Assembly: GCA_033557685.1 (NCBI GenBank)
Contig: JAWQRN010000164.1
Coordinates: forward strand, 1-35,569
Direction of reading: 5' to 3'
DNA: 35,569 nucleotides
Origin: Sperchopsis tessellata
Taxonomy: Eukaryota > Arthropoda > Insecta > Coleoptera > Hydrophilidae
Part shown: positions 19,831 through 29,397 of the stretch, one piece after another
Position numbering within the stretch: the stretch's first letter is position 1
Layout: every line of letters begins with the position of its first letter
The notes under the pieces: model-generated
Told to the model about the DNA's origin: nothing
Databases searched by the model: none
The model's input: only the letters and a program-made list of their open reading frames with translations
Position numbers and translations under genes: made by a program

Positions 19831-20409
19831 CTGTTTCTTTGACTGACCTTATAAGTCAGATATTTTGTTTTTTTTTTAATTTGTTTGGTCTTTTTCTTTG
19901 TCTTTATGACATTTCATTTGTTTGTTTATTTGTTGTACGTTTGTTGTTGTATACATTATATGTTTTTTGTTTTATAGTTTTAACTTGGTATTATTTTATT
20001 TATTGATCTGATTTGTTTTGTTCCTTTTGCTTGCAAGTCATATTTTTGAAATTTTTTGTATTTAGTGTTGGTCATTTTTCGTTTTCATGTTGTATTAATT
20101 TAGTATGTGTTTATATCTTTGTGTTGTTACATGTAAGTCTGCAGATTTGTTATCTTTGTGTAGTTTGTCTGATGTATATGAATTTGCAGACTCCCCTGCT
20201 ACACGATTTTAAATAATACCCAGTGAACATTATTAATAAACAAAATTTTTTGTATTTATTTTTACTACATAAAGCAAATTTATTGAAAAAAAAAAATTTA
20301 TAATGATATTTAGTGTTTGTGTTATTTTTGGCGTTTTTACGCCTCTGACAATTATGAGGCAAAAAATGAATTGAGAAACGGATATTTATTGGGAAATTTA
20401 AAAATAGTA
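19831..20409. other. T-rich low-complexity stretch
   Basis: Very T-rich on the plus strand; hydrophobic open frames here (19806-20216) reflect composition only. Could be the 3' UTR of the preceding Penelope-like element. No gene supported. Confidence 0.5.
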
Positions 20410-20808
20410 AAAAATCATCCGTTATTCATCCAATGCTGGACGAAGTCTTCCCGAAGTTCCTTCCACTCACCACAGTTGTGCTTTCTTCTCATTCATGTGA
20501 CTCCCAAACAACTTCTGAGTCCCCTGGCCCACCTGCCATGGTTACGTTCATCTCGATATAGGTTCCTTTATTCACTTTTTAATGGTCTTTGAAAGTTCCA
20601 CATGCTCTATATTCTGCCTTCTTATCATAACTTTTTAGATGCTGCCTTTGTAGGGTCCTGGTAGTATAATAATATAATTTTCACTTTTCACTTCGAATTA
20701 CAAAACGGTTCAGAACTGTGCAGTCTTATTTGGTGGCTCTTCTATTAAAGAGTATGTAGTCAATCCCGTTCTTGGTGTTGTTAAGGTCTTGCCAAGTCCA
20801 CTTGCGTG
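20410..20808 (-). mobile_element. RTE-like LINE: end of endonuclease joined to ORF2 C-terminus
   Basis: Minus-strand continuation of the LINE at 21752-22155, interrupted by a Penelope-like element. It reads RKWTWQDLNNTKNGIDYILF (about 20803-20745), then VLNRF with a decayed SDHR region. This is the typical end of the APE endonuclease (WTWxSPDxxTKNEIDYIL). From about 20560 it reads RWARGLRSCLG and NCGEWKELREDFVQHW (to about 20430), the extreme C-terminus of such LINEs. The whole RT domain is missing between them, so this copy suffered an internal deletion. Confidence 0.7.
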
Positions 20809-21751
20809 ATTTTAAAAAGAAAAGTCTTATTGTCTTTCCACAATTTTTATTGTATATAATAGGCGACCGGTTTCAACCACACATAGGTCATCCTCAGGCT
20901 AAAAAATAACCAGGATAACAGAAAAAAAACAAACAAAATTAAAATAATCACCTTAATGACGAGGCTGTGTCATTCAAGTTAACAACTAAGCACGCGGAAC
21001 AATAGTACCAACCAACAGGTTAGGTTAAGATTTTGGAAAAATATTGTATACAAAGAATTAGTAGAGTTGTATATGAATTATTTGAGATTAAGAAATGGAT
21101 TGGCCTGATGACTAAGGAAAATCTCAAAGTTTTCAGCAGTATTTAGCTTCTGATCTCTGGGATATAAATGATGTATGAAAGGTTCACGGAAATAGGTTCG
21201 TAAGTGCGGGACACGACATGGCTGGCAAAATTAGATTTATCAATCTAACTGGGAATACAATTAAGATGTTATTTGTATCTAACATTAAAGGAGCGTCCGG
21301 TCTGACCAATGTAATTGGTTCCACATCCACGAAAAAGGGAATAAACATCTTCTGGTCTACAATGTATATGTTTTTCACTTGTATGTTATTTATGGTATAA
21401 ATGATACGGAAGCCAATATAATGGTTTGAGAAAAGGTTACTGAGGTATTTATCTATATAATAGGATGTAACTCCGACAAAAGGAATAGCAACGTCGTATT
21501 TGGGATCCTGTTCAGAATTGTTGTAACAAATGTAGTGGAAATGCTTCTCAACTTCCTATCAAACAATCTTTTAATGACATGAATAGGACAGTAGTTCGCA
21601 TATACAATTTGCAAACAGTTCTAAGCTCCAAGAAGAAAACATTTAGATGAAAGGGAAATATAGAACAGCCTCTGGAACATGTCGTCGAACCCGGTCGCCT
21701 ACTTTCTACAATAAATATTGTGAAAAGACAATATAAATTTCTTTTTAAAAT
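20809..21751 (-). mobile_element. Second Penelope-like element with inverted terminal sequences, nested in a LINE
   Basis: About 940 bp. Outer arms 20809-20879 and 21684-21751 are inverted copies (ATTTTAAAAAGAAA, then TTATTGTCTTT.CAC, then TAGGCGACCGG). Inside, on the minus strand, lies the GIY-YIG core RGCGTNYIGQTGRSFNVRYK (about 21345-21285). ASHVVSRTYEP and related C-terminal sequence continue to about 21150. RT is absent. On the minus strand the 3' arm contains CCTGAGGATGACC, a loop, then GGTTGAAACCGGTCGCC (20899-20863). This layout resembles the short hammerhead ribozyme motifs known in Penelope-like element terminal repeats. It interrupts LINE endonuclease coding. Confidence 0.75.
20863..20899 (-). 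ncRNA. Hammerhead-ribozyme-like motif at the Penelope-like element end (degenerate)
   Basis: Minus strand: CTGAGGA matches the CUGANGA core box. ACC and GGT can pair as a short stem II around a 7-base loop, GAAA matches the second core box, and ACCGGTC could form a two-base-pair stem III followed by the cleavable C. Such minimal stem III forms are reported for Penelope-like elements. Stem I is weak here (two pairs), and stem II has extra unpaired bases, so activity is doubtful. Confidence 0.35.
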
Positions 21752-22155
21752 GAGTAACATCCACAACAGTGGGCAAGTTTTCTTAGCAAACATGGTGTTT
21801 GCTATATAAAGACTCTTTGATTGTACAAATTTTACAAGTCTGTTGCCTCGTTCATTTCTACTTCAAAAGCTGAAGGTACCTACTATCTGATCTCCTGGTT
21901 TTTGTTAACTCCTACTTTTGCATTAGTCTCCTAAGATGATATTAAAATGTGTATTTGTACTCTCATGATGATCTGTCGCTTCTTCATAGAACGCTTCGAC
22001 CGTCTTGTCTGAATGGCTGCTTGTTGAAGTATTTATTTTCAGAATTTGGAGTTTATACCACCTATAGATCTTTATTTTAAATTTATGCCCTCAAACTTGA
22101 TTATTCGGTTTTTAAGTCTTTTGTGGCCTATGAAACCATCTCCACTATTTTTCTC
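21752..22155 (-). mobile_element. RTE-like LINE, APE endonuclease N-terminal part
   Basis: Minus-strand endonuclease of the same LINE as 20410-20808. From about 22155: GDGFIGHKRLKNRIIKFEG, then TSTSSHSDKTVEAFYEEATD (about 22030-21975; family YAPTSSHSDEEVExFYEE), STNTHFNIILGD (about 21970-21930, with the catalytic GDFN region), VGTFSF and SRNERGNRLVKFVQS (about 21895-21840), ending TMFAKKTCP at about 21790-21760. The next conserved block (WTW...IDYIL) is on the far side of the nested Penelope-like element. 5'-truncated at about 22155. Confidence 0.8.
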
Positions 22156-22159
22156 ATTG

Positions 22160-22452
22160 TTAGTTCCACGGTATGACAGGTCATTTACGGCCATTTAATG
22201 TTTCAATAACTAAGCCCTTTAAAGATTTGGTCAGAAAAGATAAGAAGTGGTTACTGAAGACAACGATTCATTGTCAGCCAATGGAAAAATGAAAAAAGTA
22301 CATTGCTCCAGAGTTGCGAAATGGTTGTCAACGTCATGGTAAAATATGTACTTTGGAAGGAAATTAAATCTAATGTTGACTATTCTTCCAATTCAGATGA
22401 TTCAGAATCAGATGCTGTTGATGCAGAAGAAAGTGGAGATGATGATGTTTAA
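22160..22452 (+). pseudogene. pogo/Tigger-type transposase, C-terminal end
   Basis: Plus-strand remnant of a CENP-B/pogo-type DDE transposase. It reads PRYD or GMTGHLRPFNVSITKPFK (about 22170-22220; family PGGxTxxLQPLDVSxNKPFK), then DLVRKDKKWLLK, SRVAKWLSTSW (about 22305-22340; family VAxWVxxAW), and an acidic end SNVDYSSNSDDSESDAVD to GDDDV with a stop at 22450. At least two frameshifts. The DDE residues lie upstream and are missing. Confidence 0.7.
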
Positions 22453-23264
22453 AATTCTTAGTTAAAAATGTTCCGTTTTATTTGTTAAGGACTTACATAC
22501 ACCTGAGACGGGTAAAAATAGGGTTAAGTAGATAGATAAAACTAGTTTTTATAGAGCCGGAATTTAAAAGTTTAATTTTTTGGGGTCATGGCAGACATTG
22601 GAATAAAAATATTGTTCAGAACTTATGCTGAAAAAGAAAAACTATGCCAGGTATCAAAAAACGGCTCGATAAGTACTAAATTATAGTGTGAAGCATATCT
22701 GTGCAAAACTTGATCCCGATCGGTCCAGTAGTTGCGGAGATATTTCTGGTACCGATTTTGAAATCACTGTTTCGAATAAAACGCGTTTAAAGTTTTGAGT
22801 ACAGCCGAGTCTACCGGCGCCCCAACCGTTAGTCGTTGCTCACCCGGTCAGTTAAAAAACGTTATAACTTCGTCATTACTGCGAATTTCCTTATGAAATT
22901 TTCAAGGTATACACTCAAAGGATAGTACTTTCGAATGAGCACTTTTTTGAAAAATCGATCTTTTTGACCTGTGAAATCGTTAATAAAAAATTAAGGTGTG
23001 TTTTAGATTCGATGGCGTCTTAGAATCGAGGAAATACGGTATTTACTACAATCTATCATAAACATATCACTTTCAGATATTTGAATTTAATTTTATTTGG
23101 AGACTGGGAAGGGGCAAAAGTTGATGGTATTGACAGCTTAAATTTTAAAGTATTTGGAAAAAGAATGAATCTGATAGTATTACATATGAGGCGTGATAAT
23201 TTAATTCCTGGAATGCACCTCTAAAAATATAAGTGTGGAATTGTACACAAGTGGCTACTGTTGC
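22453..23264. other. Non-coding stretch, perhaps a transposon 3' region
   Basis: No protein-coding signal. Contains CGATCGGTCCAGTAGTTGCG near 22710-22735, a sequence style often seen in untranslated ends of insect transposons. It may be the 3' end of the pogo-like element. No paired terminal repeat was found. Confidence 0.35.
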
Positions 23265-24350
23265 CTTCCCTTATGCATTTGTACACACTGAATTAGACGG
23301 GTTTCCATATCTGGAAGCAGTCCTGAAACTCATTTTCCGGAATTTTGTTGAGTACCTGTCCTATATTCTGTTGGATATCAGTTATGTTAGAAAATCATAA
23401 TCCCTTCAGCGCAGCTTTTTATTTTGAAAATAGCCAGAAATCATAGGGATCTCTAAGTCAGGTAAAATAGTCAGGCTGATCGAATTGAGTAATAGTTTTT
23501 TTGACCAGAAAGTCGTTCACAGTGAGGTCCTTTTCCTTTGAAAAAAATCTGGAAATCTATTCAGCACCTCCAAGTAGCATTGCTGGTTTATTGTTTATTC
23601 CTGTTCAATAAATTATTTTTGGACTATTCCCTTGTGGTCGAATAAACACACCAGCATGGTTTGAATCCATGACATGCGTGCTTTTTTAGGCCGCGGAGAA
23701 CCCGGTCGTTTACACAGCATACTCTGGCGTTTTGTTTCTGGGTCGTCAACACCAAGTTTCATCACCCGTAATTACTTTTGAAACCAGGCGAAGCCGACGC
23801 AGCTTTTGTTCATCCATTAATATCCGAGGTACGTAGAAATCGTTCTCATGCCAAATTCTTCAGTTAAAATTTGCCTGACTGTTTTTCGATTAATCTGCAA
23901 TTCTTCAGCTATCAATCTCACACGGTATCGCATCTCGAATTGTTATTTTTGGCTGTCCGCTTCTAGGGTGTATCCATTACATTTTCTCTTATGCCACTCA
24001 AACGCTCTCGACTTTTTCAAAGCTTCTTCACCATATGCAATTTCAACAGTTCTTACGTTTCAGTAGCGCTTTTTTCGATTTTCACACAAACTTTGATGTT
24101 AATAAGCTACTCTAAACTTCGATCGCCAATTTTTACATCAAAAGTACACATGCAGATATCTGTTACCTTCTCAATAGCCGATCGCCAATTTTTACATCAA
24201 AAGTACACATGCAGATATCTGTTACCTTCTCAATAGCTAACAACTGACACTATCTACTTGAAATTAACGCTCATATTAGATCAAGCATGTCAAATACGAA
24301 TACTCACGTGATTTCGATACAATTACGTCACGGGCGTTACACCTCGTATA
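23265..24350 (-). mobile_element. mariner-type transposon, decayed transposase
   Basis: Minus-strand mariner with the HTH_48-type N-terminus: IAYGEEALKKSRAFEWHKR (about 24040-23985). Then VRLIAEELQINRKTVRQILT and EEFGMR (about 23925-23848), DDPETKRQSM (about 23750-23725), PGSPRPKKARMSW (about 23705-23665), MLVCLFDHKGIVQK (about 23655-23610), ILPDLEIPMISGYFQNKKLR (about 23470-23405; family YSPDLAPCDFxLFPKLK, with the third catalytic Asp) and a C-terminal FRKMSF...CTNA region (to about 23270). ACACCTCGTAT near 24342 may be the terminal repeat. Stops and shifts throughout; inactive. Confidence 0.8.
24121..24238. repeat. Perfect-looking 59-bp tandem duplication
   Basis: Units 24121-24179 and 24180-24238 (GATCGCCAATTTTTACATCA ... 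TTCTCAATAGC) differ only at the last base. They sit at the 5' end of the mariner transposase region. The near-identity shows the duplication is much younger than the decay of the surrounding element. Confidence 0.95.
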
Positions 24351-24369
24351 TTACCTTCGGGAAATTTTT

Positions 24370-26080
24370 ATGAATACACTTAATGACATATTGGACTACA
24401 TTTACGACAATAAGTATAGGCTTGTCTCATTGAGTGATATCCATGTACATTTTGAGAATAATAATGAACAAAGAATTATTGATTTTAGAAATCTTTTGTC
24501 TTCGTACAGTATGTGTTAAACACTGTACTATTCTGTAGTTAAAGGAAAACAACTCGTTCAAGGTCTGTGTTGAAAAATTTATTCACAATTATAACACTTT
24601 GGTAAGTGCTGTATCAGACTTTCTATACTCTAATGAGATTAACTGTTGTAAGACTATTAAGGTATGTGTACATGCTTGCGGAATTGCGAAATCCGAATTG
24701 CCGAACGATTCCTATTGGCTGATGCATTTTTTAAATTTAACGGCGGGAAATATTCGCCCGAATGTTTTATGGTGCCGCAAAAAGATAAATCTGTTTTATC
24801 TTTTTGCGAAATTCGTGTCGCCATATTTAATTTTGTTGCCGGTTTCTACTTAAGTTCGGCGATTGTACGGGGTACTAACTGCATTTATAGAATTATAGCT
24901 GCAGACACAAATTCTTCGATTACTTTTTAATTTACTTTAAACCTTTTGTTTTGAACACTTTTTTTAATGACGTTTTGAAGGTTAACTGTCATTTTTTATC
25001 AACATTTTCCGAACATTTACGGATACATGTGGACGTGCAATAAATTTTTGCGAATCGCAATTCGGGAGCATGAGGACCTATCTTTACTAGGGATTGATTC
25101 TATTAGACACCTTAGGTTATTTTTAAGCAATGAGGTATGGCCAGACTTTAACGTATTTTCTGATTTCAATGATGCTTTTTAGATATTTTCAGAATGTTTT
25201 TATTTTTTTAACAAGTATTGCCCTTACAAATAATAATAAATATTCAAAGAAAGGATAAAGTGCTAGATTAATCTTGACGTAAGATGATCCTGTGAGAATC
25301 TCGGAGTTAAATTATATTGCAGAAAAGGTACCATCATTTCAGGGATTCGTATCTTTAGGTACTCAGTGGGCATAGTGCTCTTGTAAGAACTTTGTTTGAG
25401 TTTTACCGTGAGAAAAATAACTGAGTTTATTAATCCTAGTAATTCTGATAACTTATGACGGGTTTTGTTGGCAATGGTGGGCGACGTGATGATCATCATT
25501 CAGATACTGCTAATTTAGTTAATAGCGAGCTTGTTAGTGATCCTCAGGAAATTGCCACCGCTCACAAACCTATCTGAGCGTTTTCTGTTTAACCTTGTAT
25601 GTGTGTACTGGTATTTAGTGAAAACGAGCTAGATGAAATTTTGGATAAAATTCAAAACAATTGTGCTGATTCTAATGGTTTGCCTAATAGAGTATTTGAT
25701 GAGGTGCTTTCTAATAGTATTGCTCCTTTTATTTATTTTTATAAATAGATATTTTGAGGCAGCAATTTATCCAGATTCTCCTAAAATATCAACTGTTTAC
25801 GTAATTCATAAAAAGGGTCCCCGCAATATAACGGCTTAGTTCCGCATTCTCAGAGGTTTCTGAGTATGTGCTGTGTTGAACAAGCTACTGGAACACTTCG
25901 ATCAAAAGGGATATTTCCAAACAGTCTGGTTTTCAAAATGGCGTCTTCACCAGAGCTACATGTTCACACGAATTGCTTCGTTTGTTTTGTGACTTTAGTA
26001 GTAGTTGATTATGCAGGGTAAACATATATGGTGTTCGTGGTACTGTTGCTGATGGGTTCCGCTCCTATTTGCTGGATATA
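24370..26080 (+). mobile_element. Jockey-like LINE, endonuclease C-terminus and RT N-terminal half, split by a MITE
   Basis: Plus-strand ORF2 remnant. Endonuclease: ILDYIYDNKYRLVSLSDIHV (about 24392-24450; SDIHV replaces the catalytic GDFNV) and FENNNEQRIIDFRNLLSSYS (about 24451-24510). After an inserted MITE (24660-25085) it resumes with LFLSNEVWPDFNVFSDFNDA (about 25112-25180). RT N-terminus: ENELDEILDKIQNNCADSNG (about 25622-25680), LSNSIAPFIYFYK, IYPDSPKISTVYVIHKKG (about 25768-25820), VLNKLLEHFDQKGYF (about 25872-25915) and SGFQNGVFTRATCSHELLRL (about 25925-25985). RT motifs A-C are absent and many stops are present. Clade call is from motif style. Confidence 0.75.
24660..25085. mobile_element. 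MITE inserted in the LINE endonuclease, with internal hairpin
   Basis: Imperfect inverted ends: left GGTATGTGTACATGCTTGCG then GAATTGCGAAATCC; right end, reverse complemented, reads GGTCCTCATGCTCCCGAATT GCG. Inside, 24777-24808 is a strong palindrome (GCAAAAAGATAAA, five bases, then TTTATCTTTTTGC). No coding capacity. It separates two colinear parts of the LINE endonuclease. Target duplication could not be fixed. Confidence 0.6.
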
Positions 26081-26190
26081 ACGGGTAACCCAAATTGAAC
26101 GCTGGATTTAAATTCCGTGCCATTTTTTTTTGCGGTTGGTAACTCTGACACTTTGACAGTTATAATCTATGATTCTTCCGATTAGAAAAT

Positions 26191-26900
26191 ATGAAACTCT
26201 ATACGAAAGAACAGTGCGCTATTATTGTTAAAATGCATTACAAATTCGGTGAAATGGACTCTTAATTTTGTCGAAAAATCATCTTCTGCGATGAGGCGCA
26301 TTTTCAACTCGACGGTTTCATAAACAAACAAAATTATCGCATTTGGGACACGGAAAATCCTTGCGTGATTCATAAGAAGCAAATGCACCCCGAACGAGTC
26401 ATTGTATGGTGTGGATTTTGGGCAGGCGGCGTGATACGCCCACTTTTTTGAAGTGAGGCTGGAAATGCGGTAACTGTGAATGGCGATCGTTATCGTAACA
26501 TAATAACGGAGTTCTTTTGGCACTAACTGGACGGTGTGGACCTTGAACAAATGTAGTACCAGCAAGACGACGCCAGCTGCCATATAACTCGAGCAACAGT
26601 TGATTTACTGCGCCAACAATTTCCTGGTCGCGTAATTTCACGGAATGCCGACATCAATTGGTCAGCAATATCATGTGATATAACACCGTGCTTCTTCTTT
26701 TTGTTGGTTTATCTGAAATCTAAGGTCTATGACATCAATCTGCAAACGACCTTAAAAACGAAATCCGACGTGTTATCGATGAAATTGATCGGAGATTGTA
26801 CGAAATTGTTATCGATAATTTTGTGAAAAGAACCAATATTTGTAGTCGAAGCCGAGGTAGCAATATGTCCGACATTTTTTTCATATTTAATTATGTCCGC
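26191..26900 (+). pseudogene. mariner/Tc-type transposase with internal deletion (HTH joined to DDE domain)
   Basis: Plus strand. It starts MKLYTKEQCAIIVKMHYKFG (26191-26250), an N-terminal helix-turn-helix of the type found in this transposase group. It jumps almost at once to IIFCDEAHFQLDGFINKQNY (about 26275-26340; first catalytic Asp in CDEAHF), then HPERVIVWCGFWAGGVIRP (about 26390-26445), AGNAVTVNGDRYRNIITEFF (about 26460-26520), YQQDDASCH (about 26560; second Asp, family QQDGATCH), DITPC (about 26680, third Asp region), DLKNEIRRVIDEI (about 26750-26790) and VKRTNICSRSRGSNMSDI (about 26823-26877). About 100-150 residues between HTH and DDE are missing. Several stops and shifts. Confidence 0.8.
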
Positions 26901-27868
26901 TGAGGACACTTCGTTTTTTATTGCGTGACCATCTAATGATATTCAGCGAAGAACGGGTGAAGCACTCCCCGAAATTAAGCAAAACAAATTTGGTTCATTT
27001 CCACTCCGTGGTAGATGTAATTGCGGTTGATGGTGGTACCAGAATAGAGACTCTGTGTCAAATATACTTGAGGTTCAAGTTTGACCATTGTAACCAAGTG
27101 ACAAATACCTTGCATTTCACTTGATTTCAGGTAAGAGCTCCAAAGAGTATGATGTAGAGTTTCGTATATAATATCATTTACAGTACAGTATCAGTACAAT
27201 CAATCTAGGCTTTTATATGATATATATATATATATTAATTAAAAACATCTTGAGGAAGCGCTGAGGCTATATCCCAAAAGAGTTTTTGATGTAATATTGA
27301 CAGTGTAACCTGTTAATGTTTGTTGTTTATATTATATTGACGTTTTTTTCCTATGGATCCTTAGACAGCCTTTGTTTTATATAAATTTATAAAATGTTCC
27401 TTAATTGTGTGCTGATATTTCAAAATGTGCCGCTTTCCAGATATAATTCTATTTTCTGTTTTACATTTCTCGAGATATTCACCTAAAATTCAATACACGT
27501 GTACCTTTTAGTAAGATTTAAAAATGATATACAGGGTGATATTTTGGGAGATTATGTATCCTTTTTTCCTCCCAAACTTTTTTTTAGAGATAAAAAATAA
27601 AATCCAAAATTATTCGAATGTTGTACTTGAAAACGAAAGCCTTTAGGACGTATGATCATGTGAACTTGAAATCAACCAAGGAATCACATCTTGGAATACG
27701 ACATGCAATTAAGGAAAACCTGGGATATTTATATGATTTGTTATAATTTGTAAATAGTTACGACCGTGCGTCAAATTAAATAGACTTTTTATGCGTCATT
27801 TTACTTTTATTTATGTCCATCGCCTTCTCCACGGAACGTACGTTCTTGAGAATTATACATACACACGC

Positions 27869-27976
27869 AATGATTATTCAATTGCAACATTGAAACATTG
27901 CGATACCTCTCATAATATGCTGCGTAATGATTATTCAATTGCAACATTGAAATATTGCGATATCTCATAATATGCT
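27869..27976. repeat. Two-copy 57-bp tandem repeat
   Basis: Units 27869-27925 and 27926-27976 share AATGATTATTCAATTGCAAC and ATTGCGATA plus CTCATAATATGCT. The second unit has a few substitutions and small deletions, so it is older than the 59-bp duplication in the mariner. Confidence 0.9.
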
Positions 27977-28048
27977 CCCTCACGATCTCAAAGCATATAT
28001 ACAAGGAATCAAATATGTATTCGTACGTGGTGTAATTACTAACAAGAG

Positions 28049-28130
28049 CAGTGCTGATGACGTCTTAATGACATAAACACTGCAATTTCGGATCTGTATT
28101 TAATTTATTGACTTGACCGGTTTGCTCGAT
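28049..28130 (-). repeat. Penelope-like terminal motif fragment
   Basis: On the minus strand it reads CGAGCAAACCGGTCAAGTCA, about 40 bases of AT-rich sequence containing GATCCGAAATTGCAGTG, then TCATTAAGACGTCATCAGCA. On the plus strand the same segment contains a perfect CTGATGA box followed by CGTC, a short loop and GACA. GCAGTG/CACTGC can pair around it. The CCGGTC element recalls the ends of the 20809-21751 element. Identity uncertain. Confidence 0.3.
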
Positions 28131-29397
28131 ATTTGATTTAATCAAATATTAAAATAATACATATATGCACACGTTTCTTTATAGGCCACAACTTAAGCAT
28201 TAGTTACTCATCCAAAAACGTCCAGCTGTTACATTTATTGACACTATTGTATGGATATATTTTAAACTTGTCAAAAGATCGTAATGAGTTTACTGATTAA
28301 TTCTCACATAATGCAAGTTTAAATTCTGACGATTGACTTATGGGAATAAACTCAAAAATTGTGTTTTGTTGATATAGGGGTGAGTTATGCTACTTTAACT
28401 GTTAACAAGATTTGACCTAAAGGTGTAATGGTGGACAGGAGAAATGTGTCAAAAGAGATCGAGGTCCATGTGAAAAAGGGTAATTCGAATGTATCTGTGA
28501 AAGTCTGCTACTAGCTAACTTAATGCATCTGTGTGCAACTGCACTCAGGACTAGATAGGCGATTAGTCTGAAGTCTAGGGCGTACACTCATCTAGGGGCC
28601 CTCAAGTAACAAAATATACAATAATTTTGAAGAAAATTTCTATAAATCTTTCACAAACAATTGTATATTGCAAAACTAATATTGATATTACACATGCTAT
28701 TTCAGAATCACGAGCAAATTTTGACGAGATTAAAAAACGCATAAAAACTAGCCATAGATAATAGAAAAGGCCCGTATTCGGAAACGAAAACAAATGTTTG
28801 ATGAAGCAAATATACGAAACGTTTGCATCAAACAAATTTACGCGTCAAATTTTTTTTATATAATAAGCTATTATTTAACAATGGAAATTAAGAAATGTCA
28901 ATCCGCATGATTTACACAACTCTGTTAAACAAAATCGTCTGATTGCTATGATATTAATGTCATTTGGATCAAAACATTTAAGAGAAATTTCGTTTGGCGA
29001 TATAATATTTTTTAATTATATGTTTTTTGTTTTTATTAAATTAATTCTATTTTTCAGAAGTATTATATATTATCATATTATGAACAATATTTTGCAAATA
29101 AAATTAATCTCCAAGCGGTCCCATTATTATTTAAGCCTAGTGCATGCTGAAACAATTCTAGGCTTGAATGCAGTCGAAAAATTTTACGACGGATTTATAT
29201 AATGCAATTTTACTATATACTTATGGGTGGTGTGTAAATAAGTTGTCGTGCGGATTTTAGTTGTTAATAAAAATTTCTTAAATTCTAAAATAGATGTTTT
29301 CATTAATTGGTTGAAAAGTGTTAAACTATTTGAAAAACAAAATGTATTTAACATGTGCAGAATAAGCGTGAAAAGTAAACAATGTGAAATATATTAC

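Larger units (their letters stand above)
27000..29397. other. Mostly unassigned AT-rich sequence, possible intron
   Basis: No coding gene recognised on either strand. Small features: a (TA)n run at about 27219-27236; a motif TATACAGGGTG near 27531 that resembles mariner-type ends but has no partner; a 57-bp tandem duplication at 27869-27976; a Penelope-like motif at 28049-28130; and a near-perfect palindrome ATATTTGATTTAATCAAATA at about 28128-28148. Open frames at 28602-28835 and 28948-29202 are hydrophobic and AT-driven. Sequence next to 29397 begins with the GT donor of the minus-strand exon, so this region is probably its intron. Confidence 0.5.

Noticed and set aside
19806..20216. Hydrophobic, multi-membrane-looking open frames
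   Set aside because: Produced by T-rich low-complexity sequence; residues are almost only Phe, Leu, Val, Cys and Tyr, and no initiation context or exon structure supports a gene.
26940..27010. 5S-rRNA-like words (CCCGAAATTAAGCA)
   Set aside because: Only one short block resembles the 5S internal control region; the flanks do not match 5S rRNA or a 5S-derived SINE head.
27531..27545. TATACAGGGTG, a mariner-like terminal sequence
   Set aside because: No partner terminal repeat and no transposase nearby in the right orientation.
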